Below are positions 8,103 through 14,859 of a DNA stretch of 20,646 nucleotides, piece after piece. A program made the position numbers and the translations under genes. The stretch comes from an uncultured Bacilli bacterium (GTDB lineage: Bacteria > Bacillota_I > Bacilli_A > RF39 > UBA660). The notes under the pieces are model-generated. The model did no database searches, had not been told where the DNA came from, and saw only the letters and a program-made list of their open reading frames with translations. Every line of letters starts with the position of its first letter. The first letter of the stretch is position 1. The stretch is from the NCBI GenBank assembly GCA_947598425.1, contig CANQFH010000003.1:1-20646 (forward strand), read 5' to 3'.

Positions 8103-9678
8103 GAGTCTTAATCTCATAATTTTTAATAATATCTTGTAAAGAAACATGATATGTTTCTTCTAAATCTTTCATAGACATACTATATATTGGATGCATAATA
8201 CCATTTATAGTAATATTTTCATTAATACTTAATAAATAATTAGTTAAACTAATTAATTTAGAATAAGCTATATGACTTAAAACTTTTTTATTTTTATTAT
8301 AATTAATATTATATAAATTACAAAATTCTAAAATATCATTTCTATTCTTAATAGTATTCCAAATCATTCCTATATTATTTAATAATTCTCTTCTTTCTAA
8401 AGATAAGCCATCTTGACGATATCTTTGGGTATTAATCCAAACTCCTAAATTAACTCCATCTATACAACTATTGATACCATCATTAGTTTTAAAATCTTTA
8501 GGTATTTTTAAATTACCATAATATTCATAATAATTACTAGCTAAATTATAATAATCATACCAACTTTCATAAGTTCTAAAAACACCTAATTCTTGTAATA
8601 AGACTAATCTTTCTTCGCTTAGTTCTCCTTTACGACGATAACTTTTTTGATTAAGAATAAAACGATATAAATTTAGTCCTCTAGAATCATAAGTAATACC
8701 ATTCTTAGTACAAAAATCTTCAGGTACTTTAATATTATGATAACATTCATAATAATTTTTCAACAAATTATATAATTCATCCCAATTATCTTTTAACACC
8801 CAATTAATTCCTAATAATTCTAACTTTGCTATTCTTTCACTCTTTAATTTTCCTTGTTGATATCTTTGTCTTTGAGTAGATATCCACTTACCTAATGCTA
8901 AGCCATCTTCTTGATAAGAAGAGCCATCAATGGTTTTAAACAATTGGGGAATATTTAAATTACCATGCTTTGAAAAATAAACTTGAGCTAAATCATACAT
9001 TTTATCCCATTCATAATCGTGTTTATTAACAGTTACATTTAAGGAATCTAAACATTTCTTTTTATCCATAGATAATTCATTATGACGATATAGTGCTTTT
9101 TGAATTTTAAACCAATGCCCTAATTTAATACCATTTACTTCATAATCTTCTTCCATATCTAAATTATGATTTTCTTCTAAATATTTTAAAAGTTCTTGAT
9201 AATATTTATACCATTTATCTTCTTTTTTATCCCATATAATATGAATTTCATTTAATAATTTAATTCTTTTCTTATTTAATAATCCTTTTTTATAATATAA
9301 TCTTTGGGTATCTAACCATCTACCTAATTGAATACCATTTTCACAACTATTAACACCATCTCTAGTTGTAAATGATCTTTTAATATCTAAATTATGGTAA
9401 TGATGATAATAATTACATGCTAAATTATATTTATAATCCCAACTTTCCATTAAAATCCAACTAATATTTAAATTCTCTAATAATTTTATTTTTTCTAACT
9501 CTAATCTATTCTCTAAATATAAACTCTTTTGTTCATATAGCCATAACCCTAAAGGTATCCCATTTTCATCATATTCATAACCATTACTAGTTTTATAATT
9601 ATCTTTTATATTTAAATTACCTTTATGTTCAAAATAGGCTTGAGCTAAATTATAATTAATTATCCAACTATCTTCCAT
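8095..9678 (-). CDS. Tandem Helicase-Associated (HA) repeat protein, paralogue 5 (6 repeats)
   Basis: This 527-residue protein is built from six repeats resembling the Helicase-Associated domain (PF03457 type), with no helicase motifs. The repeats lie at about 5-74, 80-149, 156-216, 224-293, 299-367 and 373-440. Each starts with a Trp and a Tyr-rich helix, then typically an N-L-x-I-P-x-x-F-x-T stretch, a GI-x-LG-x-W-x3-Q motif, and a Leu-rich helix ending in I-x-W. Repeat 3 lacks about nine residues of the middle loop. Repeat 5 has LYRF in place of LG-x-W. The shared C-terminal domain covers about 445-527. The ATG overlaps the end of the preceding gene by 11 bases, with AAGGAAAG upstream, so translation is probably coupled. 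No signal peptide or membrane segment is visible. HA repeats fold as small helical bundles and occur with nucleic-acid helicases; nucleic-acid binding is inference. Confidence 0.85.
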   Translation of the reverse strand: MEDSWIINYNLAQAYFEHKGNLNIKDNYKTSNGYEYDENGIPLGLWLYEQKSLYLENRLELEKIKLLENLNISWILMESWDYKYNLACNYYHHYHNLDIKRSFTTRDGVNSCENGIQLGRWLDTQRLYYKKGLLNKKRIKLLNEIHIIWDKKEDKWYKYYQELLKYLEENHNLDMEEDYEVNGIKLGHWFKIQKALYRHNELSMDKKKCLDSLNVTVNKHDYEWDKMYDLAQVYFSKHGNLNIPQLFKTIDGSSYQEDGLALGKWISTQRQRYQQGKLKSERIAKLELLGINWVLKDNWDELYNLLKNYYECYHNIKVPEDFCTKNGITYDSRGLNLYRFILNQKSYRRKGELSEERLVLLQELGVFRTYESWYDYYNLASNYYEYYGNLKIPKDFKTNDGINSCIDGVNLGVWINTQRYRQDGLSLERRELLNNIGMIWNTIKNRNDILEFCNLYNINYNKNKKVLSHIAYSKLISLTNYLLSINENITINGIMHPIYSMSMKDLEETYHVSLQDIIKNYEIKTLV

Positions 9679-10210
9679 TATAACTACTTTCCTTTTCTAT
9701 ATATTTCTTTAATAAATCTTGATTAGTTATATTAAATAATTCATACATATCAACATTACTCATACTAAATAAAGGATTTAATAAATTATTAATAACTAAA
9801 GGTTTATTTTGCTCTAATAAATATTTAATTTTACTAATAAATAATTGTACATTCATATTTTTTAAAATCATTATATTCCGATTATAATCAATATTATATT
9901 GTAAACAAAGATCTTTAATTAATTGTCTATTTTTATTAATTTCCCAAATTATACCTATTTCATTTAATTTTGCTTTTTTCTCAATACTTAATTTTTGATT
10001 ACTTTTTTGTAAATATAACCATTTTGAAAGATTAATTCCATTTTCATCATAAGTAATTCCATCACTAGTGGTAAATCCTTCGGGAACATTAATATCACCA
10101 TAATATTCATAATAACATTTTATTAACTCATAAGCATTATCCCAAGATTCTTTTTTACTAAGCCATTTAAATCCTAAAGAATCAAATATCGCTTTTTGAG
10201 ATTCAGCCAT
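9668..10210 (-). CDS. 3' part of split HA repeat protein, paralogue 4 (after in-frame TGA)
   Basis: This 180-residue frame is the downstream part of a gene interrupted by TGA at 10255-10253. It is in the same frame as the upstream part. The bases between the TGA and this ATG read EWLDYQKGRYISGK, the missing centre of an HA repeat. The frame itself holds the end of repeat 5, a full repeat 6 (about 23-89) and the shared C-terminal domain (about 93-175, with SMSNVDMYELF). The ATG has AGGA only three bases away, so independent re-initiation is possible but not well supported. Joined to the upstream part the product would be 536 codons long, matching the 527-residue neighbour. It is either the tail of a pseudogene, a separately translated C-terminal fragment, or the product of readthrough. 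Confidence 0.75.
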   Translation of the reverse strand: MAESQKAIFDSLGFKWLSKKESWDNAYELIKCYYEYYGDINVPEGFTTSDGITYDENGINLSKWLYLQKSNQKLSIEKKAKLNEIGIIWEINKNRQLIKDLCLQYNIDYNRNIMILKNMNVQLFISKIKYLLEQNKPLVINNLLNPLFSMSNVDMYELFNITNQDLLKKYIEKESSYNGR

Positions 10211-10252
10211 CTTTCCTGATATATATCTTCCTTTTTGATAATCTAACCATTC

Positions 10253-10255
10253 TCA
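10253..10255 (-). other. In-frame TGA interrupting HA paralogue 4
   Basis: The frame on both sides of this TGA is continuous and codes for one HA repeat: GIRI before it, EWLDYQ after it. The consensus residue here is Gly, one base away from TGA (GGA). Reassigned UGA is unlikely, because TGA ends paralogues 1 and 2 at natural positions and Trp is encoded by TGG throughout. Confidence 0.85.
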
Positions 10256-11278
10256 AATTCGAATTCCATTAACATCATAATTAATACCATCTAAAGTTCT
10301 AAATCCTGGTTTAATTTTAATACTTTGATAATGATTAATATATTTAATTACTAGATTTAATTTAAAATTAAATCTATAATCATTTAAATTCTCCCAAACA
10401 ATACCAATACTTTCTAATAATTTAATTCTTTCATTACTCATTTTATGTTCATGGTAACTATTTTTTTGTATCACTAACCAATTAGAAAGATCTATTCCCA
10501 TGGGATCATATTCATAACCATTTATCGTTCTAAAATTATCAGGAATATTAATATGACCATGATGTTCATAATAAGCTTTAACTAAATTAAATTTATCTTG
10601 CCAATTATTTTCTCTTAAATACCATTTAATTCCTAAATTTTCTAATAATTCTACTCTTTCTGGTGCTAATTTATTTGATTTATATCTTATTTTTTGATTT
10701 TGTAACCATCGACCTAAAGGAATATTATTAGTTACATAACGAAGAGGCATATCAATATTACCATGATTCTTATAATATATAACTGTAAGTTCATAATATT
10801 CTTGCCATTTCATAAAATTACTATCATATAATAAAATGTATTTTGCTAATAATTTTCTTTTATCAACTGGCATTTTATGATTAAGATAATTTTTTCTTTG
10901 ACCTAAAAACCATAAATAAATGTTTACTCCATCTTCATTATAAGATAGACCATCTAAAGTTTTAAAAGTATTACTAGGGAATTCTTTTTGATTATTGACA
11001 TAAGTAATAAATAAATTATATTTATAATACCAAGGATCTTCTTTATACCAAATAATATTTAATTTTTCTAATAATTCCTTACGATGTTCTAATAATTTAC
11101 CTTTTTTATATAACATTCTTTGATTAGAAACCCAAGTACCTAAAGGTAAACCTTCTTCATCATAATTAATACCATCTTTAGTTTTAAAATCTCTTCTAAC
11201 ATCAGTATTATGATAACATTCATAATAATTTTGACATAACTCATAATATTTTTGCCATCTAGCTTCATCCACTACCAT
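10253..11278 (-). CDS. 5' part of split HA repeat protein, paralogue 4 (stops inside repeat 5)
   Basis: This 341-residue frame holds four full HA repeats at about 8-77, 83-151, 158-219 and 226-295, and the first half of a fifth from about 301. Repeat 3 is short, lacking the D-G-x-x-Y loop, and the same position is short in paralogue 5, suggesting the two are sister duplicates. The frame ends at TGA 10255-10253 in the middle of the GI-x-LG-x-W motif. Codon 342 should encode Gly, so a GGA-to-TGA change is the simplest explanation. The start ATG lies two bases after the stop of paralogue 3, with AGGGGAT upstream. Alone it would lack the C-terminal domain present in all other paralogues. Function unknown; nucleic-acid binding is inferred from the repeat family. 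Confidence 0.8.
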   Translation of the reverse strand: MVVDEARWQKYYELCQNYYECYHNTDVRRDFKTKDGINYDEEGLPLGTWVSNQRMLYKKGKLLEHRKELLEKLNIIWYKEDPWYYKYNLFITYVNNQKEFPSNTFKTLDGLSYNEDGVNIYLWFLGQRKNYLNHKMPVDKRKLLAKYILLYDSNFMKWQEYYELTVIYYKNHGNIDMPLRYVTNNIPLGRWLQNQKIRYKSNKLAPERVELLENLGIKWYLRENNWQDKFNLVKAYYEHHGHINIPDNFRTINGYEYDPMGIDLSNWLVIQKNSYHEHKMSNERIKLLESIGIVWENLNDYRFNFKLNLVIKYINHYQSIKIKPGFRTLDGINYDVNGIRI

Positions 11279-11280
11279 TA

Positions 11281-12441
11281 CTATCCCCTGCTTTCTTTTA
11301 AATCATATTCACTTAATATTTCTTTTAAACTAATTCCATAAGTATCTAACAAATCTTGATTACTCATACTAAAGATATTATGTAAAAGACCATTATCAGT
11401 AATATTTAAACTATGATCTAACAAATATTTTATTTTACAAATTAGTTCTCTATTAGAAATATTTTTTAAGATTAATTTATTTAATTCATAATCAATATGA
11501 TAATTTAAACATGTATTTATTACTTCTTTTTCATTTTTCTTACGATGCCAAATAATTCCTAACTCTTCTAATAAATTAACTTTTTCCATACTTAATAAAT
11601 CATTACTATATAATTTTCTTTGATATAATAACCAACTATTTAAATTAATTCCTTTACTACTTACTTCATAACCATTTTCAGTAACAAAATTATAAGGAAC
11701 ATTTAAGTGATGATAATATTCTTTAAACTTTTCTAATAAATGATAATTATTATACCAAGAATCAATTCTAAGAGTCCAAATTATTTTTAAATTATTTAAT
11801 AAATTTATTTTATTTTCAGATAACAAACCACTTAAATATTTTTGTTTTTGATATACTAACCAACTACCTAAATCAATACCTTCCGTACTCTCTTCATAAC
11901 CGTTTTGCGTAATAAACTTTCGAGGAATATTTAAATGGTGATGATAATTATAAAAATTTTGAGCTAAAAGATAATTATTATACCAATTAACTTCATGATT
12001 ATTCCATAACATCCCTAATTCGTTTAATTTATCTATTTGTTCTTTAGAAAGTTTACTATGACATTGTCTTTGAATCCAACTACCTAGTTTAACACCATCT
12101 TCAGCGTATTCATAACCATTGTGAGTGCAAAAACTTCTCGGAACATTTAAGTTATGATGATATTGATAATAAGCTTGTGCTAAAGAATAATATTGTTCCC
12201 ATTTACTAGAACGAACATCCCAAGACATATGTAACTTTTCTAATAAAGCTATTTTTTCACTACTTAAATGATTAATAAAATAATTCTCTCTTTGATAACG
12301 TATCCAATAACCTAATTTAACACCTTCACTATCATAATCTACACCATTTTTAGTAATAAACTTTTGAGGTATATCTATATTACCATAATGTTCAAAATAT
12401 TTTTGACATAATTCATAATGAAAAAACCAACCATTCATCAT
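11281..12441 (-). CDS. Tandem HA repeat protein, paralogue 3 (4 repeats)
   Basis: This 386-residue protein has four HA-type repeats at about 5-74, 81-146, 153-222 and 229-298 and the shared C-terminal domain at about 303-386 (IFSMSNQDLLDTYGISLKE). Repeat 2 is four residues shorter at its third helix. Repeats 3 and 4 resemble each other closely (both W-Y-N-N-Y, H-H-L-N-[IV]-P and [GN]-S-W-L-x-Y-Q), suggesting a recent internal duplication. The start ATG overlaps the TGA of paralogue 2 (ATGA, 4 bases), typical of translational coupling. The next gene starts two bases after its stop. No enzymatic motif, signal peptide or membrane segment is visible. Role unknown; an adaptor or nucleic-acid-binding array is inferred. 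Confidence 0.85.
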   Translation of the reverse strand: MMNGWFFHYELCQKYFEHYGNIDIPQKFITKNGVDYDSEGVKLGYWIRYQRENYFINHLSSEKIALLEKLHMSWDVRSSKWEQYYSLAQAYYQYHHNLNVPRSFCTHNGYEYAEDGVKLGSWIQRQCHSKLSKEQIDKLNELGMLWNNHEVNWYNNYLLAQNFYNYHHHLNIPRKFITQNGYEESTEGIDLGSWLVYQKQKYLSGLLSENKINLLNNLKIIWTLRIDSWYNNYHLLEKFKEYYHHLNVPYNFVTENGYEVSSKGINLNSWLLYQRKLYSNDLLSMEKVNLLEELGIIWHRKKNEKEVINTCLNYHIDYELNKLILKNISNRELICKIKYLLDHSLNITDNGLLHNIFSMSNQDLLDTYGISLKEILSEYDLKESRG

Positions 12442-13157
12442 ATCACCTTTACCTTTAAATAATATCTATTTATTAATTCTTGAATACTTACTTGATATTT
12501 AGCTATTAAATCAGGATTACTCATTTTCATAACTTCATGAAGAATACCTTTATCTACTATGGGATAACGCATCTCACTTAAAAAACATATCTTACTATAT
12601 AATTCTTGATAAGAGATATTTTTAAATAATTCATTTTCTCTAATATTAATATTATACATTTCACATAATAATATTTTTTGTCTTTTATTCTTATAGATAT
12701 CCCATACTACTCCTAAATTTTCTAATTTTTGAATTCTTTCTAAAGATAACTTACCTTCTTTATATAATTTCTTTTGATAACGTAAACATCTAGCTAATTT
12801 ATATTCTAATTCATCTTCTAAAGTAGGATTTTCTTTTAAATGAATGGGTAAATTAAGATGATTATGACTATTATAATATGTTAATAATAATTCATAATTC
12901 TTTTCCCAATTTAATTCATTCCGACTCTCATCAAAATTAATATCTAATAAAGATAATTGTTCTTCTTGTTCTTTAGGTAATAAGCCATTTAAATATTTTT
13001 TTATTTGATAAGATAACCATTTACCTAAATAAATTCCCTCTTCATGATAATTAATACCATCAATAGTTCTAAAATCACAAGAAATATTGACATTACCATA
13101 ATAATGATAATAATTTTGACATAAGATATAATTTTTATTCCATTTATTATTATTCAT
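12438..13157 (-). CDS. Tandem HA repeat protein, paralogue 2 (2 repeats)
   Basis: This 239-residue protein is the shortest family member, with two repeats at about 6-75 and 84-152 and the shared C-terminal domain at about 157-237 (EVMKMSNPDLIAKYQVS). Repeat 2 is divergent: the usual F-x-T-x-D-G loop is replaced by a polar, acidic stretch, and LG-x-W by LARCL. The start ATG lies 11 bases after the stop of the 101-residue gene with AGAAGGG as ribosome binding site. Its TGA overlaps the next gene's ATG. It may be a contracted version of the longer paralogues. Function unknown. Confidence 0.82.
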   Translation of the reverse strand: MNNNKWNKNYILCQNYYHYYGNVNISCDFRTIDGINYHEEGIYLGKWLSYQIKKYLNGLLPKEQEEQLSLLDINFDESRNELNWEKNYELLLTYYNSHNHLNLPIHLKENPTLEDELEYKLARCLRYQKKLYKEGKLSLERIQKLENLGVVWDIYKNKRQKILLCEMYNINIRENELFKNISYQELYSKICFLSEMRYPIVDKGILHEVMKMSNPDLIAKYQVSIQELINRYYLKVKVI

Positions 13158-13168
13158 TATTAACCCTT

Positions 13169-13474
13169 CTATTCTTCGGTATCATAACCCGTAATAAGAT
13201 TTAAATATTGCATATTTCTACCAATCATTTTAACAAAATTATCACCAAGCATCTCTTTAATAATTAAGATTCTTTTATTAACTTCATCATAATCCATAGT
13301 AAATATTTCTATATAATTTAAAATAATATCTTCAATAAAATAAAAACCATAAGACTCTAATAAATGATAGATTTTTTTAAAATTTTCTGCATCTAAAGAT
13401 TGTAAGTATTCTTCAGTATAATTATCCATTACTAAATCATAATAAAAATCATCCAAGTACTCTTCTAGAAACAT
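13169..13474 (-). CDS. Small acidic helical protein embedded in the HA operon
   Basis: This 101-residue protein has no HA repeat and I do not recognise its family with certainty. It is rich in Asp, Glu, Tyr and Leu and looks all-helical. Residues about 30-95 contain two helix-turn-helix-like units (LLESYGFYFIEDIILNYIEI, then an IKEMLG segment) that loosely recall mTERF-type helical repeats; this is only a pattern resemblance. Its start ATG lies inside the end of paralogue 1 (26-base overlap) with GGAG nine bases upstream, which supports a real, coupled gene. It ends 11 bases before paralogue 2. Its place inside the operon suggests it works with the HA proteins, for example as a partner or regulator. 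No membrane segment. Confidence 0.7.
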   Translation of the reverse strand: MFLEEYLDDFYYDLVMDNYTEEYLQSLDAENFKKIYHLLESYGFYFIEDIILNYIEIFTMDYDEVNKRILIIKEMLGDNFVKMIGRNMQYLNLITGYDTEE

Positions 13475-14795
13475 CTAAATCAACTCCATATTCTTTTACT
13501 AATTCTTCTAAATCTATATGATATTCTTCTTTTAAATCCGCATTACTAATCATAAATATTTTATTTAACATGCCAAACTCTACTATAAGAGGTAATTGGT
13601 GTTGTTGTAAATAATTTATCTTAGCCAGTAAGATTTTATCAGGAATATTTTTTAATGTTGAATATTCTTCTTGAGGAATATTATATTTTTGCATTATTTG
13701 TTTTACTATTTTATTATTAATTCGAATACTCCATACAATATTTAATCTTTCTAATAAGGCTACTTTATCTAAACTAAGTTCATTTTTACTATATAAATTT
13801 TTTTGTCTTGTAAGCCAAGAACCAATATCTAAACCTTCCATACTTGGAGTATAACCATCTTTAGTCGTAAATAAAACGGGGATAGTTAAATGATGATAAT
13901 GATTATAAAAATTCTCAGCTAAAGAATAATAATTTAACCAAGTAGTGCCATTATTATATATAGTAATATTTAAACTATCTATTAATTCTTTCTTTTTAGG
14001 AGTCAATTTATTATATACTCTTGTTTGTCTTAATAACCAAGTACTCATTCTATGATATTTTTCATAATAAGCTTTAGAATCTAAAAAATTATCATACCAT
14101 TCATCTTCTCTACTCCAAATGATTCCTAAATCCTCTAATAATTGTTTTTTATCTTCCGCAATTAAACCATGTTTATATTGATATTTATAAGATGCTAGAA
14201 AATTACCTAAAGGATAACCATTAGGATCAGAAATAACTCCATCAAAAGTTTTAAAACGTTCTCTAACTTTTAAATTACCATAAGCATCATGATAAGCTTT
14301 AGCTAAAGAATAATAAAAATCCCAATCATAAGTATATGGTTTAAATACTTCTAATGTATCTAATAAATTAGATCTTTCTAAACTTAAAGTACCATTACGA
14401 TGATAAGCTTTTTGATTACGAACAAATAAATATAAATTAACCCCATTTGAGGCATAATTAATACCATCTTTAGTACAAAAATCTACTGGAACTCTAGTAT
14501 TACCATAATGTTCATAATACTTCTTTAATAAATTATAATATTCATCCCAATTATCTCTAATAACCCAATTAACATTAATTTGTTCTAATTTTTTAATTCT
14601 ATCAGCTTTTAATTCCCCACGTTTATAAAACTGTTTTTGATTTTGTAACCATCGACCTAATTTAATTCCCTCTTGATTATAATTAATACCATCTTTGGTT
14701 ATAAAATCGTTTCTTAAATCACAATTACCATAATAATGATAATATTTACATAATAAACTATATTTATAATCCCATAAATCATCCTTTGGTAACAT
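13449..14795 (-). CDS. Tandem HA repeat protein, paralogue 1 (5 repeats), first gene of the operon
   Basis: This 448-residue protein has HA-type repeats at about 8-77, 83-151, 158-227, 233-280 and 286-355, then the shared C-terminal domain at about 360-440 (IFMISNADLKEEYHIDLEEL). Repeat 4 lost its middle: KYHR is followed directly by MSTWLLRQ, so roughly 25 residues are missing in frame. Repeats 1-3 match repeats 4-6 of paralogue 5 unusually well, including NWDE-x-YNLLK-x-YYE, DFCTK-[DN]-G and the same loss of LG-x-W in the middle repeat. The start ATG has AAGGGGGAT upstream and a strong promoter at 14822-14849. The TGA stop overlaps the small downstream gene by 26 bases. No helicase or nuclease motif is present. 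Nucleic-acid binding is inferred from the repeat family only. Confidence 0.85.
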   Translation of the reverse strand: MLPKDDLWDYKYSLLCKYYHYYGNCDLRNDFITKDGINYNQEGIKLGRWLQNQKQFYKRGELKADRIKKLEQINVNWVIRDNWDEYYNLLKKYYEHYGNTRVPVDFCTKDGINYASNGVNLYLFVRNQKAYHRNGTLSLERSNLLDTLEVFKPYTYDWDFYYSLAKAYHDAYGNLKVRERFKTFDGVISDPNGYPLGNFLASYKYQYKHGLIAEDKKQLLEDLGIIWSREDEWYDNFLDSKAYYEKYHRMSTWLLRQTRVYNKLTPKKKELIDSLNITIYNNGTTWLNYYSLAENFYNHYHHLTIPVLFTTKDGYTPSMEGLDIGSWLTRQKNLYSKNELSLDKVALLERLNIVWSIRINNKIVKQIMQKYNIPQEEYSTLKNIPDKILLAKINYLQQHQLPLIVEFGMLNKIFMISNADLKEEYHIDLEELVKEYGVDLDVSRRVLG

Positions 14796-14821
14796 AATAG
14801 ATCCCCCTTTAATGGTATCTT

Positions 14822-14849
14822 ATTATAGCAGATATTCTTAATTTGTAAA
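14822..14849 (-). promoter_or_regulatory. Strong promoter of the HA repeat operon
   Basis: TTTACA (14849-14844), a 16-base spacer, and TATAAT (14827-14822) preceded by TGC, which makes an extended -10. It lies 27 bases upstream of the ATG of paralogue 1. The match to the sigma-A consensus (5/6 and 6/6) is among the best in the window, so the operon is probably well expressed in growing cells. Confidence 0.8.
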
Positions 14850-14859
14850 GATTAAACCT

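Larger units (their letters stand above)
8095..14795 (-). repeat. Array of 23 HA-type protein repeats across five paralogous genes
   Basis: Translating the region gives 23 copies of a ~70-residue unit in five consecutive genes (5, 2, 4, 6 and 6 per gene). One copy in paralogue 1 has lost its middle, and repeat 3 of paralogues 4 and 5 is also short. Each gene ends in the same ~80-residue C-terminal domain, except where the TGA separates it in paralogue 4. The repeats are divergent in DNA but many short blocks recur, so this is a coding repeat array, not a DNA satellite. Confidence 0.85.

Noticed and set aside
10253..10255. TGA as a sense codon (Trp as in mycoplasmas, or Gly)
   Set aside because: Paralogues 1 and 2 end with TGA at natural positions after the common C-terminal domain, Trp is encoded by TGG throughout, and rpoB, rpoC and spoIVA contain no in-frame TGA. 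One isolated TGA is better read as a mutation.
8095..14795. CRISPR array or DNA satellite
   Set aside because: Similar words recur, but at protein-repeat spacing (~210-230 bases), with much divergence and no identical repeats or spacers. The pattern is explained by HA coding repeats.
8095..14795. Prophage or mobile element
   Set aside because: No integrase, transposase, terminal repeats or tRNA target is visible, and base composition and strand match the neighbours.
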